A DNA stretch of 64,000 bases from Pedobacter westerhofensis (GTDB taxonomy: Bacteria > Bacteroidota > Bacteroidia > Sphingobacteriales > Sphingobacteriaceae), in NCBI RefSeq assembly GCF_900182595.1, contig NZ_FXTN01000015.1:1-64000 (forward strand), in the 5' to 3' direction. Of the stretch, positions 40,221 through 49,081 are shown in pieces. The notes beneath the pieces were generated by a model. The model was not told where the DNA came from, made no database searches, and saw only the letters and a list, made by a program, of their open reading frames with translations. Position 1 is the stretch's first letter; the number at the start of each line of letters is the position of its first letter. Made by a program: the position numbers and the translations under genes.

Positions 40221-41087
40221 CTATTTGGCAAGCTTCTTTGCCGCCTGCATGTGGTAATCAACCAGGTCGTCTATAGGAGAACGAATGATCTTTCCTACAC
40301 CCATTTCATAGCGGTCTGCCACAATGCTCAGGATATCCCTGAAACTGTATCCTACTGAACCTACGCAGTTTAGTTTGTACTCTTTGTAATTTGGATAGTG
40401 AATAACCAGGTTTTCAAAGAATGCGGTAAAAGCATATTCTACAGTAGAGAAGGTATAATCTTCATAGTTGTCTTTGAAGTCGTACAGGAACTTACTAAAA
40501 CCAGCACAGAAACGGTTTGGAAGTGGTTTGTTGTAGATCTGGTCAAAAATATCTTCGTTGGTCAGTGCAAAATTGTCATAAAAGCTTTCTCTCAGGCCTT
40601 TAGGCATATAACCTTTCATATAGTCACTCAGAATGCGTTTGCCGATAAAACATCCGCTGCCTTCATCGCCCAGGAAATAACCCAGTGAATCAATGTTCAG
40701 CGAAATATCAGTACCATCATACAGGCATGAATTTGTACCTGTGCCTAATATCGCTGCAAACCCAGGCTCATCGCCCAGCAAGGCTCTGCAGGATGCCAGC
40801 AAATCGTGACCAATATTGATCTCCGCATTTACAAATACCTGTGCCATTGCATCTGCCACAATTTTTTTCTTAGCATCAGTTGAGCATCCGGCTCCATAAT
40901 AATAGACTGCTGTTAATTTATCGGCTTCCAAATGATCCGGAAGGGATTTCTTTAAAGATCCGATAATGTAATCAGTATCTGAGAAATACGGATTGTAACC
41001 TTCGGTATTAAAATGAATTTTCCTACCAGCTTCATTAAGTAAACACCAATTGGTCTTGGTTGAACCACCATCTGCAATAACTATCAT
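40221..41087 (-). CDS. N-acetylglucosamine kinase-like BadF/BadG ATPase-family protein
   Basis: ASKHA kinase of 288 residues with an intact phosphate-1 motif IADGGSTKTNW, phosphate-2 AAILGTGTNSCLY, and YFLGDEGSGCFIGKR. These proteins phosphorylate N-acetylglucosamine or related amino sugars. The frame extends to 41135, but the Met at 41087 places the start right before the phosphate-1 strand as in the family. It is the intact counterpart of the degenerate protein at 37136. Alone on the minus strand. Confidence 0.85.
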   Translation of the reverse strand: MIVIADGGSTKTNWCLLNEAGRKIHFNTEGYNPYFSDTDYIIGSLKKSLPDHLEADKLTAVYYYGAGCSTDAKKKIVADAMAQVFVNAEINIGHDLLASCRALLGDEPGFAAILGTGTNSCLYDGTDISLNIDSLGYFLGDEGSGCFIGKRILSDYMKGYMPKGLRESFYDNFALTNEDIFDQIYNKPLPNRFCAGFSKFLYDFKDNYEDYTFSTVEYAFTAFFENLVIHYPNYKEYKLNCVGSVGYSFRDILSIVADRYEMGVGKIIRSPIDDLVDYHMQAAKKLAK

Positions 41088-41594
41088 CTTAATTTGTTTT
41101 TTGGGGTGTAAAAGTAAATAATCCTGACAACTCAAATTTGTTTTTTTCCATTTGATTTTCTTTTTATCATTATTAGTTACACATGATCATTAACGTTTTT
41201 ATCCGATCCTGCGTTTTTATTTGGTTAGTTTTATTTCTGCCCGCTCTTTTTCAGGTAATTTCCTGATGATCCGGGATAAATATGTTAAATGTTAAATCTT
41301 GTTTTTGAATTAAGTATCAGGTATTCAGAATTTTAAAGCATTTCCTGATACATATTGTCAAAATAACACTAAGCTAAAATTACATTAGTTATTTTAAAAT
41401 CCAAATTTTAATATTTTTACAAAGTTTCTAAATGTCATTATATTCTTTAATAATAGCAACTGCTTAGCTTTCAAATGCCTCATATTTAGGTATTAAAGAA
41501 TTTAATATTGTGTTTTGTAATAATTTCGCCCCTAATCATGAAAGAGAACTTAAAATTGTAATATTTGTACTCTACACCAAAGGATATTTTACAG
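41088..41594. other. 507-base AT-rich divergent intergenic region before ltaE
   Basis: No convincing gene. It holds repeated CCTGA/TCAGG elements: TCAGG-N6-CCTGA at 41251-41266, GTATCAGG (41314-41321) facing CCTGATAC (41344-41351), and two copies of TTTCCTGAT (41259-41267, 41341-41349). A weak -7 (AATATTTG) is about 30 bases before ltaE. Confidence 0.45.
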
Positions 41595-42629
41595 ATGAAA
41601 ACGGATTTTAGAAGTGATACAGTTACCGTACCTACACCGGGTATGCTGGCTGCAATGATGAGCGCAAAGGTAGGCGATGATGTATATGGCGAGGACGAAA
41701 CCGTTGCAGAACTGGAGGCTAAACTTTCCAGGACTTTCAATATGGAGGCGGGATTATTCTGTCCTTCGGGAACGATGACCAATCAGATTGCCATCAAATG
41801 TTTTACCCAGCCGATGGATGAAGTGATCTGTGACCAGACAGCCCACGTTTACCGGTATGAAGGCGGCGGGATCGCTTACCATTCAATGGCTTCAGTAAGG
41901 CTGCTTCATGGCCCCAGAGGTATTCTTACCCCGGAACTAATCGCACCTGAAATTAACGCAGATGATATCCACTATCCCAGTTCAACCCTGGTAGTTTTAG
42001 AAAATACCGTAAATAAAGGCGGTGGCGCCTGCTATACCCTGGATCAGATTGCACCAATCCGGGAATTGTGCAAACGCCATGGCTTAAAATTACATCTTGA
42101 TGGGGCAAGGATCTTTAATGCGCTGACCGCAACAGGAGATATGGCCCATAATTACGGTCAGTATTTTGATGGAATTTCTGTATGCCTGTCAAAAGGGCTG
42201 GGAGCACCGGTAGGATCTGTTTTATTGGGCTCAAAAGAAACGATTCAGAAAGCAAGAAAGATTCGTAAAGCTTTTGGCGGCGGCATGCGCCAGGCCGGCT
42301 TCCTTGCTGCTGCGGGGATTTATGCGCTGGACCACCATGTGCAGCGGCTGGCGCAAGATCATCAGCATGCAGTTTTGCTTGCAGATGCACTGCAGGCGGC
42401 AGATTATGTCGAAGATGTAATGCCCGTTGAAAGCAACATTGTTATATTTAAAGTAGCAAAGGAATATTCCACAGCGGCTGTGATCAGTAGTTTAGATGAT
42501 CATGGTATATTATGCGGTACTACTGGTCCGTATACGATCAGGTTTGTCACGCACTTAAATATTACCGAAGATATGGTGGCACATGCGGTCCGGACAATAA
42601 ATAATTTGAAACCGTTTAGAAATAGCTAA
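41595..42629 (+). CDS. ltaE: Low-specificity L-threonine aldolase
   Basis: PLP enzyme cleaving threonine to glycine and acetaldehyde. MKTDFRSDTVTVPTPGML opens the protein and GDDVYGEDETVAELE, HLDGARIFNAL, and the PLP lysine in SVCLSKGLGAPVGS follow. The frame is open ten codons upstream, but the Met at 41595 fits the family start. 344 residues. First gene of ltaE-accC-ribE with gaps of nine and six bases. Confidence 0.95.
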   Translation: MKTDFRSDTVTVPTPGMLAAMMSAKVGDDVYGEDETVAELEAKLSRTFNMEAGLFCPSGTMTNQIAIKCFTQPMDEVICDQTAHVYRYEGGGIAYHSMASVRLLHGPRGILTPELIAPEINADDIHYPSSTLVVLENTVNKGGGACYTLDQIAPIRELCKRHGLKLHLDGARIFNALTATGDMAHNYGQYFDGISVCLSKGLGAPVGSVLLGSKETIQKARKIRKAFGGGMRQAGFLAAAGIYALDHHVQRLAQDHQHAVLLADALQAADYVEDVMPVESNIVIFKVAKEYSTAAVISSLDDHGILCGTTGPYTIRFVTHLNITEDMVAHAVRTINNLKPFRNS

Positions 42630-42638
42630 TTTAAGGGT

Positions 42639-44129
42639 ATGAACAAAATCTTAATTGCAAACAGAGGTGAAATCGCCCTGCGTATCATGCGATCGGCAAG
42701 GGAGATGGGCATACTGACTGTCGCCGTATTTTCAGAGGCCGACAGGGAAGCGCTGCATGTACGCTATGCAGATGAAGCAGTTTGTATCGGCCCTGCTCCC
42801 GCAAACCAGTCGTACCTGGTAGGGGAGAAGATCATTGAGGCCTGTCGCCTGACGGGAGCAGAAGCGATACATCCTGGTTATGGGTTTTTATCCGAAAATC
42901 CGGCTTTTGCAACAATGGTAGCTGAGGCGGGGCTCATCCTCATCGGCCCAACACCCGAGGCAATGGCGATCATGGGCAACAAACTTTCTGCAAAGGCCGC
43001 TGCTTTAAAATATCATATCCCGATGGTTCCCGGAACCGAAGAAGCCATTACAGATATCGGAGAAGCGAAGAAGAGAGCTGCAGAAGTTGGCTTTCCAATC
43101 CTGATCAAAGCAGCTGCGGGCGGCGGCGGCAAAGGAATGCGGATCGTAGAGGAGCTGTCCGTTTTTGAAGAACAGATGCAGTTGGCTGTGAGTGAAGCCC
43201 AGTCTGCATTTGGAGACGGCGCTGTTTTTATTGAACGCTATGTTTCATCGCCGAGGCATATTGAAATCCAGGTGCTTGGAGATACACACGGAAACATTGT
43301 GCACCTCTTTGAAAGGGAATGTTCCATTCAGCGGAGGCACCAGAAAGTGATTGAAGAAGCGCCCTCGAGTGTGCTTAGTCCACAGATCAGGGCACAAATG
43401 GGCAAATGTGCCGTTGATGTGGCCAGGTCCGTAAACTATACCGGTGCAGGCACTGTAGAATTTATCCTGGATGAGAACCTCGATTTCTTTTTCCTCGAAA
43501 TGAACACACGTTTGCAGGTGGAGCACCCGGTGACAGAGCTGATCACGGGGCTCGACCTGGTGAAAGAACAGATTAAAATTGCCAGGGGCGAGGCATTGTC
43601 CTTTAGCCAGGAAGACCTGAAGATCAATGGGCATGCCATTGAGCTCAGGGTGTATGCAGAAGATCCTATGGAGAATTTTATGCCGGATATAGGCAGGTTA
43701 AAAACCTACCGGACGCCAAAAGGCAATGGCGTAAGAGTGGATGACGGCTTCGAAGAAGGAATGGAAATCCCCGTGTATTATGATCCGATGATCGCCAAAC
43801 TGATTACTTTTGGTGCAAACCGCAGCGAGGCGATCTCCAGAATGATCAGGGCGATTTCAGAATATGACATTACTGGCATTCAAACCACTTTGAACTTTGG
43901 TAAATTTGTGATGGAACACGAGGCATTTACTTCCGGTAATTTTGACACACATTTTGTTGCCAAATACTTTGATCCGGCGCAGATCAGTCTGAACAGCGGA
44001 AATGAAGATGAAGCGCTGATTGCCGCCATCGTAGCCCTGGGGGAACTAAGAAATAAAAAAATGTCCGGTACCGCGGCCCCTGCGACCGGAACAGAAAGTA
44101 ACTGGCTTAAAAACCGGCTTAAATATTGA
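42639..44129 (+). CDS. accC: Acetyl-CoA carboxylase biotin carboxylase subunit
   Basis: ATP-grasp enzyme that carboxylates biotin. KILIANRGEIALRI at the N-terminus, HPGYGFLSEN, the glycine-rich ATP loop AAAGGGGKGMRIV, and EMNTRLQVEHPVTE are intact. 496 residues, about 50 more than E. coli AccC, with an ASN-rich C-terminal end. accB is not adjacent, so it could also serve another biotin carboxylase complex (propionyl-CoA or methylcrotonyl-CoA). Spacing suggests co-transcription with ltaE and ribE. Confidence 0.93.
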   Translation: MNKILIANRGEIALRIMRSAREMGILTVAVFSEADREALHVRYADEAVCIGPAPANQSYLVGEKIIEACRLTGAEAIHPGYGFLSENPAFATMVAEAGLILIGPTPEAMAIMGNKLSAKAAALKYHIPMVPGTEEAITDIGEAKKRAAEVGFPILIKAAAGGGGKGMRIVEELSVFEEQMQLAVSEAQSAFGDGAVFIERYVSSPRHIEIQVLGDTHGNIVHLFERECSIQRRHQKVIEEAPSSVLSPQIRAQMGKCAVDVARSVNYTGAGTVEFILDENLDFFFLEMNTRLQVEHPVTELITGLDLVKEQIKIARGEALSFSQEDLKINGHAIELRVYAEDPMENFMPDIGRLKTYRTPKGNGVRVDDGFEEGMEIPVYYDPMIAKLITFGANRSEAISRMIRAISEYDITGIQTTLNFGKFVMEHEAFTSGNFDTHFVAKYFDPAQISLNSGNEDEALIAAIVALGELRNKKMSGTAAPATGTESNWLKNRLKY

Positions 44130-44135
44130 AAATCT

Positions 44136-44723
44136 ATGTTTACAGGTATTATTGAAACATCCGGTACAGTGAGCAAGGTAGTACAGGAAGGCACAAACCT
44201 CCATTACACCATTGAATCCGGCTTAAGTAACGAATTGAAAATCGACCAGAGTGTTGCCCACAATGGCGTATGTTTAACGGTAGTGGCGCTTACAGACACC
44301 ACCCATACAGTAACGGCTATCCAGGAAACCCTGGAAAAAACAAACCTGCAGTACCTGACAGCAGGAAAGAAAGTTAATCTTGAGCGCTGTATGCAGATGA
44401 ACGGACGGCTGGACGGCCATATTGTTCAGGGACATGTAGACCAGACCGCAGTATGTGTACTGAGAAAAGAACTGGATGGCAGCTGGGAATACCGTTTTAA
44501 ATATGACGGTTCCAAAGGCAATGTAACGGTAGAAAAAGGATCGGTATGTGTAAATGGGATTAGCCTCACGGTTGTAAATTCGGTGGCCGACGAATTTTCT
44601 GTATTTATTATTCCCTATACATTTGAACATACCAACCTTCAGGAAGTGAACACCGGAGATACGGTCAACCTGGAATTTGATATCATTGGCAAATATGTTG
44701 CCAGACTGCTTCAAACCTCTTAA
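44136..44723 (+). CDS. ribE: Riboflavin synthase, alpha subunit
   Basis: Converts two lumazines to riboflavin. MFTGIIETSG starts the first lumazine-binding domain (~1-95), with NGVCLTV; the second (~97-195) has NGRLDGHIVQGHVD at its start and VNGISLTVVN. 195 residues, normal. No FMN riboswitch is seen in front; the gene is six bases after accC. Confidence 0.96.
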   Translation: MFTGIIETSGTVSKVVQEGTNLHYTIESGLSNELKIDQSVAHNGVCLTVVALTDTTHTVTAIQETLEKTNLQYLTAGKKVNLERCMQMNGRLDGHIVQGHVDQTAVCVLRKELDGSWEYRFKYDGSKGNVTVEKGSVCVNGISLTVVNSVADEFSVFIIPYTFEHTNLQEVNTGDTVNLEFDIIGKYVARLLQTS

Positions 44724-44746
44724 TCTGTATAAATGGCGGGTTCAGT

Positions 44747-44767
44747 CAATTACTGGCAAGGTAATTG
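44747..44767. repeat. Small inverted repeat before a short gene
   Basis: CAATTAC and GTAATTG, seven-base perfect arms with a seven-base spacer, 49 bases before the gene at 44816. Possible operator; weak support. Confidence 0.3.
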
Positions 44768-44815
44768 GTTAGTATTTAGCAGTTATCATAAATACGAACT
44801 TAAAAAATTATTAAT

Positions 44816-45115
44816 ATGGATACTTTAAAGAAATTTGAACTGATGGAGAAAATTGTAAGGGAATTAGAAGACTTACAACACTCACAACAAGCAATTATTC
44901 AGAAGATAGGTAAAATTGAAGTAGACAATATAGAACTTAGCGACGGAAGACTTGAAAAAGACCTGCCGGATATGCACCAGAGGGTAGCAGATAACCTTGA
45001 CACAATTGTTGGAATCCTGGAGTACTTTGCAGACAAAACACAAAACTTTGGTAACAAAAATAACGTGGATGCCCTAAAAGAACAACAGGTGATTGACGAA
45101 GCCCTTGGAAACTAA
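44816..45115 (+). CDS. Hypothetical protein, 99 residues, helical
   Basis: Not recognised. The sequence is charged and rich in heptad-like leucine/isoleucine spacing (LKKFELMEKIVRELEDL), with no signal peptide, suggesting a small helical cytoplasmic protein. It has a clear terminator right after the stop and its own upstream region, so it is a real gene. Function unknown. Confidence 0.75.
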   Translation: MDTLKKFELMEKIVRELEDLQHSQQAIIQKIGKIEVDNIELSDGRLEKDLPDMHQRVADNLDTIVGILEYFADKTQNFGNKNNVDALKEQQVIDEALGN

Positions 45116-45137
45116 CCCTTAAAGCATTAAAATATGT

Positions 45138-45170
45138 CAGAAACCCCTCATTGAGGGGTTTCTGTGTTTT
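45138..45170 (+). terminator. Terminator after the 99-residue gene
   Basis: CAGAAACCCCT/AGGGGTTTCTG, eleven-base perfect stem with a CATTG loop, then TGTGTTTT. It also ends ten bases before the convergent histidine kinase gene and may serve both. Confidence 0.85.
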
Positions 45171-45179
45171 GCAGGATGT

Positions 45180-46946
45180 CTACAGCGCAGCCCTGGGGAT
45201 CTTCAGGTCAAATCTGGTGCCTTTACCTACTTCACTTTCCATCGTGATGTTGCCTCCGTTTCTTTCCATAAAATCCCAGCAAACCATCAGGCCGATACCT
45301 GTGCCTTTTTCATTTTTTGTTCCCCTGCTGGACACATTCTCGCCGCTGAATATCCGTTTGATGTTTTCTTCGGCAATGCCGACACCAGTATCCTGAATAC
45401 ATATGGAGATAAAATTATGATCAAGACAGGCGGCTGAAACATCAATGAAACAGTGTGAATGACAAAATTTGATCGCGTTGCTCAGTAAGTTTCTTACTAC
45501 CATCTGCATCATGAGCAGATCTGCAAAAGCAGTAAGATCATCCTGCAGGGAATGGGTAATGGTGATGTCCTTATCAGTTGCAGATTTCATATGATAACTG
45601 ATCTCAGACGATACAAGAGCCTTCATGTCGCAATAGTCCCTGTTAATACTGTATCCTTTCAGCTGGCTTCTGGACCAGTGCAGGATATTTTCCAGCAGGT
45701 CTGCAGTATAGGAAATGTCTTTCGTCAATTTTGGAGAGAGAAACTTAAATTCTTCAGGGCTGATCATATCATCAGACATCATCTTCAGCACTTCGGTTAC
45801 GTTTAAGAGAGGCCCTCGCAGGTCATGCGCCATAATTGAAAATACGCGGTCCTTCAGCTGGTTTAGCTTTTGCAGTTCTTCGGCCTGCTGCTGAGACTTT
45901 AATGCCTGCTGGCGCAGGTTGGTCAGATCCTGGAACTTGATAATTGTTGCATTTCTGTTGAGTTTGTTCTCGTTCAAAAATGTAATATCTACTTCCAGGT
46001 CAAACAACCCCTCTGAGGTCTGTACCATTAATTCTGTTTTCCCTGATTCATGTTTTTCAAGAAAAAGTACCAGATTATGCTGGTCAGGGAGTATTTCGGT
46101 GAAGGCTTTGCCAATCAGCTCGCCCGACTGGCTTGCACAGGTGTATTTTTTAAATGCAGAGTTGTAATCAATAATCCTGTTTTGGTGATCAAGCACCACA
46201 AATGCGTCACGCATCAGTTCAAGCACTTTTTCACGTGCTACGGGGAGCGTGTCAAATAACTCAAACCTGTATATGGCAATAAATATCATGGTATTGGCGA
46301 TCATGAATGCGTAGGGAGTCATATCCAGGTTATTCATCGGGCGCAGGCCAAGCATATAGGCGAAGTTCGCTATCCATGGAATAAGGGCTCCGGCAAGTAC
46401 AGCCCTGTTCTGTTTGCGATACACTGCATCAGACTTGCTGAACTTTTTGATCAGCAGATAATTTCCTATAGCGAGTAAAGTATAAAAGTAAAAGGTAAAC
46501 AGGTAATAGGCGATTCCGGGTTCAATCTTTAACATAGGAAAGCTGCCGCTGCTATCAATGCTCAGGTTTTTATAGTACAGATGGTGAAAGCTGTTTGTCC
46601 ATAATAACAACAGGGTAAACAGCGGCACGATGGTGATCAGTACCTTATTGCTGTTTTTTTTTAGCCACTTCTCCTTGCCGGCCAGCACCAGGCAGAACAG
46701 GAACCAGTTAAAGGGCAGGGACACAACACCGAGATATTCAATGTTGATCAGCAGTTTCATCTGCAGCAGCACACTGCTTGCCAGTTCAAGGCCATAGGTG
46801 ATAGACCATATGGAGTTTGATAACATCAATAATCCCACCCAGCGTACTGCGCCTGTCTCATTACTCAGGATATAGAGAGACAATAGCAAGGTAATGCTAC
46901 CCAGGAAAACTAAAGTGAGTGCGTAGACGTTAAAATCAAAAGCCAT
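45180..46946 (-). CDS. Orphan sensor histidine kinase with seven-helix N-terminal sensor
   Basis: Residues 1-230 show seven hydrophobic helices, the 7TM histidine kinase N-terminal arrangement. A PAS domain follows (~245-345), then HisKA with phosphate-accepting His374 in SIMAHDLRGPLL, and HATPase_c with NLLSNAIKF, DTGVGIAEENI and GTGIGLMV. 588 residues. No response regulator gene is nearby. The signal is unknown; a small hydrophobic ligand is possible. Confidence 0.9.
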   Translation of the reverse strand: MAFDFNVYALTLVFLGSITLLLSLYILSNETGAVRWVGLLMLSNSIWSITYGLELASSVLLQMKLLINIEYLGVVSLPFNWFLFCLVLAGKEKWLKKNSNKVLITIVPLFTLLLLWTNSFHHLYYKNLSIDSSGSFPMLKIEPGIAYYLFTFYFYTLLAIGNYLLIKKFSKSDAVYRKQNRAVLAGALIPWIANFAYMLGLRPMNNLDMTPYAFMIANTMIFIAIYRFELFDTLPVAREKVLELMRDAFVVLDHQNRIIDYNSAFKKYTCASQSGELIGKAFTEILPDQHNLVLFLEKHESGKTELMVQTSEGLFDLEVDITFLNENKLNRNATIIKFQDLTNLRQQALKSQQQAEELQKLNQLKDRVFSIMAHDLRGPLLNVTEVLKMMSDDMISPEEFKFLSPKLTKDISYTADLLENILHWSRSQLKGYSINRDYCDMKALVSSEISYHMKSATDKDITITHSLQDDLTAFADLLMMQMVVRNLLSNAIKFCHSHCFIDVSAACLDHNFISICIQDTGVGIAEENIKRIFSGENVSSRGTKNEKGTGIGLMVCWDFMERNGGNITMESEVGKGTRFDLKIPRAAL

Positions 46947-47087
46947 TAATTTTTTTTGGCTGTAAATATGAGCAGCTAAAACAAATCTATGAATAATGAG
47001 TTGATTAATAAGGTAGAGAGTAATATAGTTTACAATAAATATATTTATAAATTTACCCGATATAAATTAAAATAAAACAAGCATACC

Positions 47088-47675
47088 ATGAAAAAATTAC
47101 TACTATCGGCATTATTTATTTGCTTTAGTGTCATTGCATTCGGCCAGGTACTGCCAAGCTTCCAGTTTGGTATTAAGGGAGGTACCAACCTTTCTAAACT
47201 GACAACAGATAATACGCTGGGAAGTGACAACCGTTCAGGCTATTATGCAGGGGTTTGGGCCAGGATCGGCGCAGCCGGTATCCACTTTCAGCCGGAGCTG
47301 TACCTTGCAGGCAAAAACACTACATTAACAAATGATGCGGGATTTGAAAACAAGGTAAGATTTACAAGCCTGGATGTACCATTGCTGATTGGTACCAAGA
47401 TTGGTGCTGCGGGTGTTGGCCTTCGTTTGAATACAGGACCGGTGGTGTCTTTTATCCTTGACGACAAGCAATCTTTTGGCAATGCTGCAGGCAGTGTTTT
47501 CAAAGGGAATTTCAAAAATCAGGCAGTTGCCTGGCAGTTTGGAGCGGGATTTGATTTCGGCAAACTGGGACTTGATCTGCGATATGAGGCAGGATTGTCC
47601 AAAATTGGGAAATCGGGATATGATGACACAAAACTAAACCTGTTTACACTCGGATTGGCATTGCGTCTTTTTTAG
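47088..47675 (+). CDS. Outer membrane beta-barrel protein (PorT-like)
   Basis: Signal peptide MKKLLLSALFICFSVIAFG, then FQFGIKGGTNLSKL, the typical opening of Bacteroidota eight-stranded outer membrane barrels, alternating beta strands, and a C-terminal FTLGLALRLF ending in Phe, the barrel signal. 195 residues. It diverges from the histidine kinase across 141 bases. Function unknown. Confidence 0.88.
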   Translation: MKKLLLSALFICFSVIAFGQVLPSFQFGIKGGTNLSKLTTDNTLGSDNRSGYYAGVWARIGAAGIHFQPELYLAGKNTTLTNDAGFENKVRFTSLDVPLLIGTKIGAAGVGLRLNTGPVVSFILDDKQSFGNAAGSVFKGNFKNQAVAWQFGAGFDFGKLGLDLRYEAGLSKIGKSGYDDTKLNLFTLGLALRLF

Positions 47676-47700
47676 TCTGATATATCGTATTAGCAAAATT

Positions 47701-47734
47701 AAAAGGGTTTCCCACACTGGGTTACCCTTTTTTT
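47701..47734 (+). terminator. Terminator after the beta-barrel gene
   Basis: AAAAGGGT (47701-47708) pairs with ACCCTTTT (47724-47731) and an inner CCC/GGG adds three pairs; T run follows. Confidence 0.8.
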
Positions 47735-47782
47735 GGCGCTAAATTTGTTGGTTTATTATCCCCAACCAAATCCCTGAACGCT

Positions 47783-48061
47783 ATGAATATCAAAGATTTA
47801 TTATTAAACGGAAGTAGCTTTTTATTACTGATGAAACAGTATGCCATTGATATCGCAGATATCAAAATTAAAGACGAGGAGCTGTTAACCGATAACTTTT
47901 TCAAACACCCGCAGTTGTCCAAAGAGAGCATCTGTATAGAGGGCAAAAATGAAGAAGGCATCATTAATTTCTTTGGTACGTTACATTACAACCTGTTTAG
48001 TAAACTGGCAGTGTTTGAAATGCAGGGCTATGAGAAATCTGCCGCACAGGAAATGAATTAA
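47783..48061 (+). CDS. Hypothetical protein, 92 residues
   Basis: No family recognised. MNIKDLLLNGSSFLLLMKQY leads into an acidic, mostly helical protein without a signal peptide or clear membrane span. It overlaps the end of the convergent YihY/BrkB gene by four bases. The long open frame next to a terminator and codon use like the neighbours suggest a real gene. Confidence 0.6.
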   Translation: MNIKDLLLNGSSFLLLMKQYAIDIADIKIKDEELLTDNFFKHPQLSKESICIEGKNEEGIINFFGTLHYNLFSKLAVFEMQGYEKSAAQEMN

Positions 48062-48978
48062 TTTGTTTTCAACACCTCTTTGATCTCATAATTAAACGCT
48101 CCTTTAATGGGGCGTATGGGAGTTTCTTTGGCATCGCTGAGCACTTTTACAAAACATGCCCCAAAGTAAAATATAAAGGAAGAATAAAATACAAAAAGCA
48201 TGATCAGTACAATGGATCCCGACGCTCCGTATATATTGCCGATATTGCTGAGCGGCAAGGCAAAGCGGAGTATGTATTTACCAAGGGTGAATAAGATCCC
48301 GGTTAGCAGTCCTCCCCTGACAGAAGATTTCCATGTGGGCCTGCCGCTGGTGAGGAACCTGAATAAAACAGTGAACCAGGTAGTTACAATGACAATAAAC
48401 AGTATCTGATTTAGTATCATCAAAAATACCCTCCCCGCTGTTGGCGCTGCGGTGTTGATATATGGACCGATAAATGCCTGGATACTATCAGTAAGTATAC
48501 CTACAAAAAACAAGAGCCCGGCAACCAGAATGATGATGAATGCCCTTGCCCTGATCTTTAACTTGAAAAGAAAGGTGGAATGATCTTTTATTCCGATAGA
48601 CCAGATCTGGTCCATTGAGTTTTTGATCACACTGAAGAGGGTAGTAGCCACAAAAAGGAAAAATACAAAACTCACCAGTGTAGCGTACCATTTATGGTCT
48701 ATGCCCCGGATATTCCGGAGGGTCTGCCGTATCTGTTTGGTACTGCTCTCATCCAGAATGCTCGACAGCCGTTCAAAGATCCGCGTGACCAATATCTTCC
48801 GGTCTACAAAAAAACCAAAAAGCCTGATCAATATCAATAATATCGGCGGTAATGCAAAGTTGGTGAAAAATGCCGTTGCACCAGCAAGCCTGAGCGGATC
48901 GTTTTTCTGGAACAGTTTAAATGCTGATCTCAGGTGCTCACAAAATAACTGGGTTCTCTGGATAATATGATGTGGCAT
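48058..48978 (-). CDS. YihY/virulence factor BrkB family inner membrane protein
   Basis: About six membrane helices over 306 residues, with LAGATAFFTNFALPPILLIL near the start and GASGSIVLIMLFVFYSSFIF near the end, both typical of the YihY/BrkB family. The former name 'ribonuclease BN' is not justified. Function in these bacteria is unknown. It stands alone between the 92-residue gene and the hppD terminator. Confidence 0.88.
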   Translation of the reverse strand: MPHHIIQRTQLFCEHLRSAFKLFQKNDPLRLAGATAFFTNFALPPILLILIRLFGFFVDRKILVTRIFERLSSILDESSTKQIRQTLRNIRGIDHKWYATLVSFVFFLFVATTLFSVIKNSMDQIWSIGIKDHSTFLFKLKIRARAFIIILVAGLLFFVGILTDSIQAFIGPYINTAAPTAGRVFLMILNQILFIVIVTTWFTVLFRFLTSGRPTWKSSVRGGLLTGILFTLGKYILRFALPLSNIGNIYGASGSIVLIMLFVFYSSFIFYFGACFVKVLSDAKETPIRPIKGAFNYEIKEVLKTN

Positions 48979-49038
48979 TCGTCTTTGATTACAGCTAAGC
49001 TTCGAAATTAATCAATTTTTTTTAATCAGCTGCCATTG

Positions 49039-49074
49039 AATGAAGAAAGCAGGGGAGGCCCTGCTTTCTTCATT
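49039..49074 (-). terminator. Strong hairpin after hppD
   Basis: Sixteen-base perfect stem (49039-49054 with 49059-49074) and a GAGG/CCTC tetraloop, starting eight bases past the hppD stop. There is no clear T tract, yet the stem length makes it the probable end of the hmgA-hppD transcript. Confidence 0.7.
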
Positions 49075-49081
49075 GTGATTT

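Noticed and set aside
44100-44136. FMN riboswitch before ribE
   Set aside because: The gap to accC is six bases and no RFN-element sequence is visible here or before ltaE.
45180-46946. Histidine kinase as part of a hybrid or two-component pair
   Set aside because: No receiver domain in the protein and no response regulator gene in the neighbouring several kilobases.
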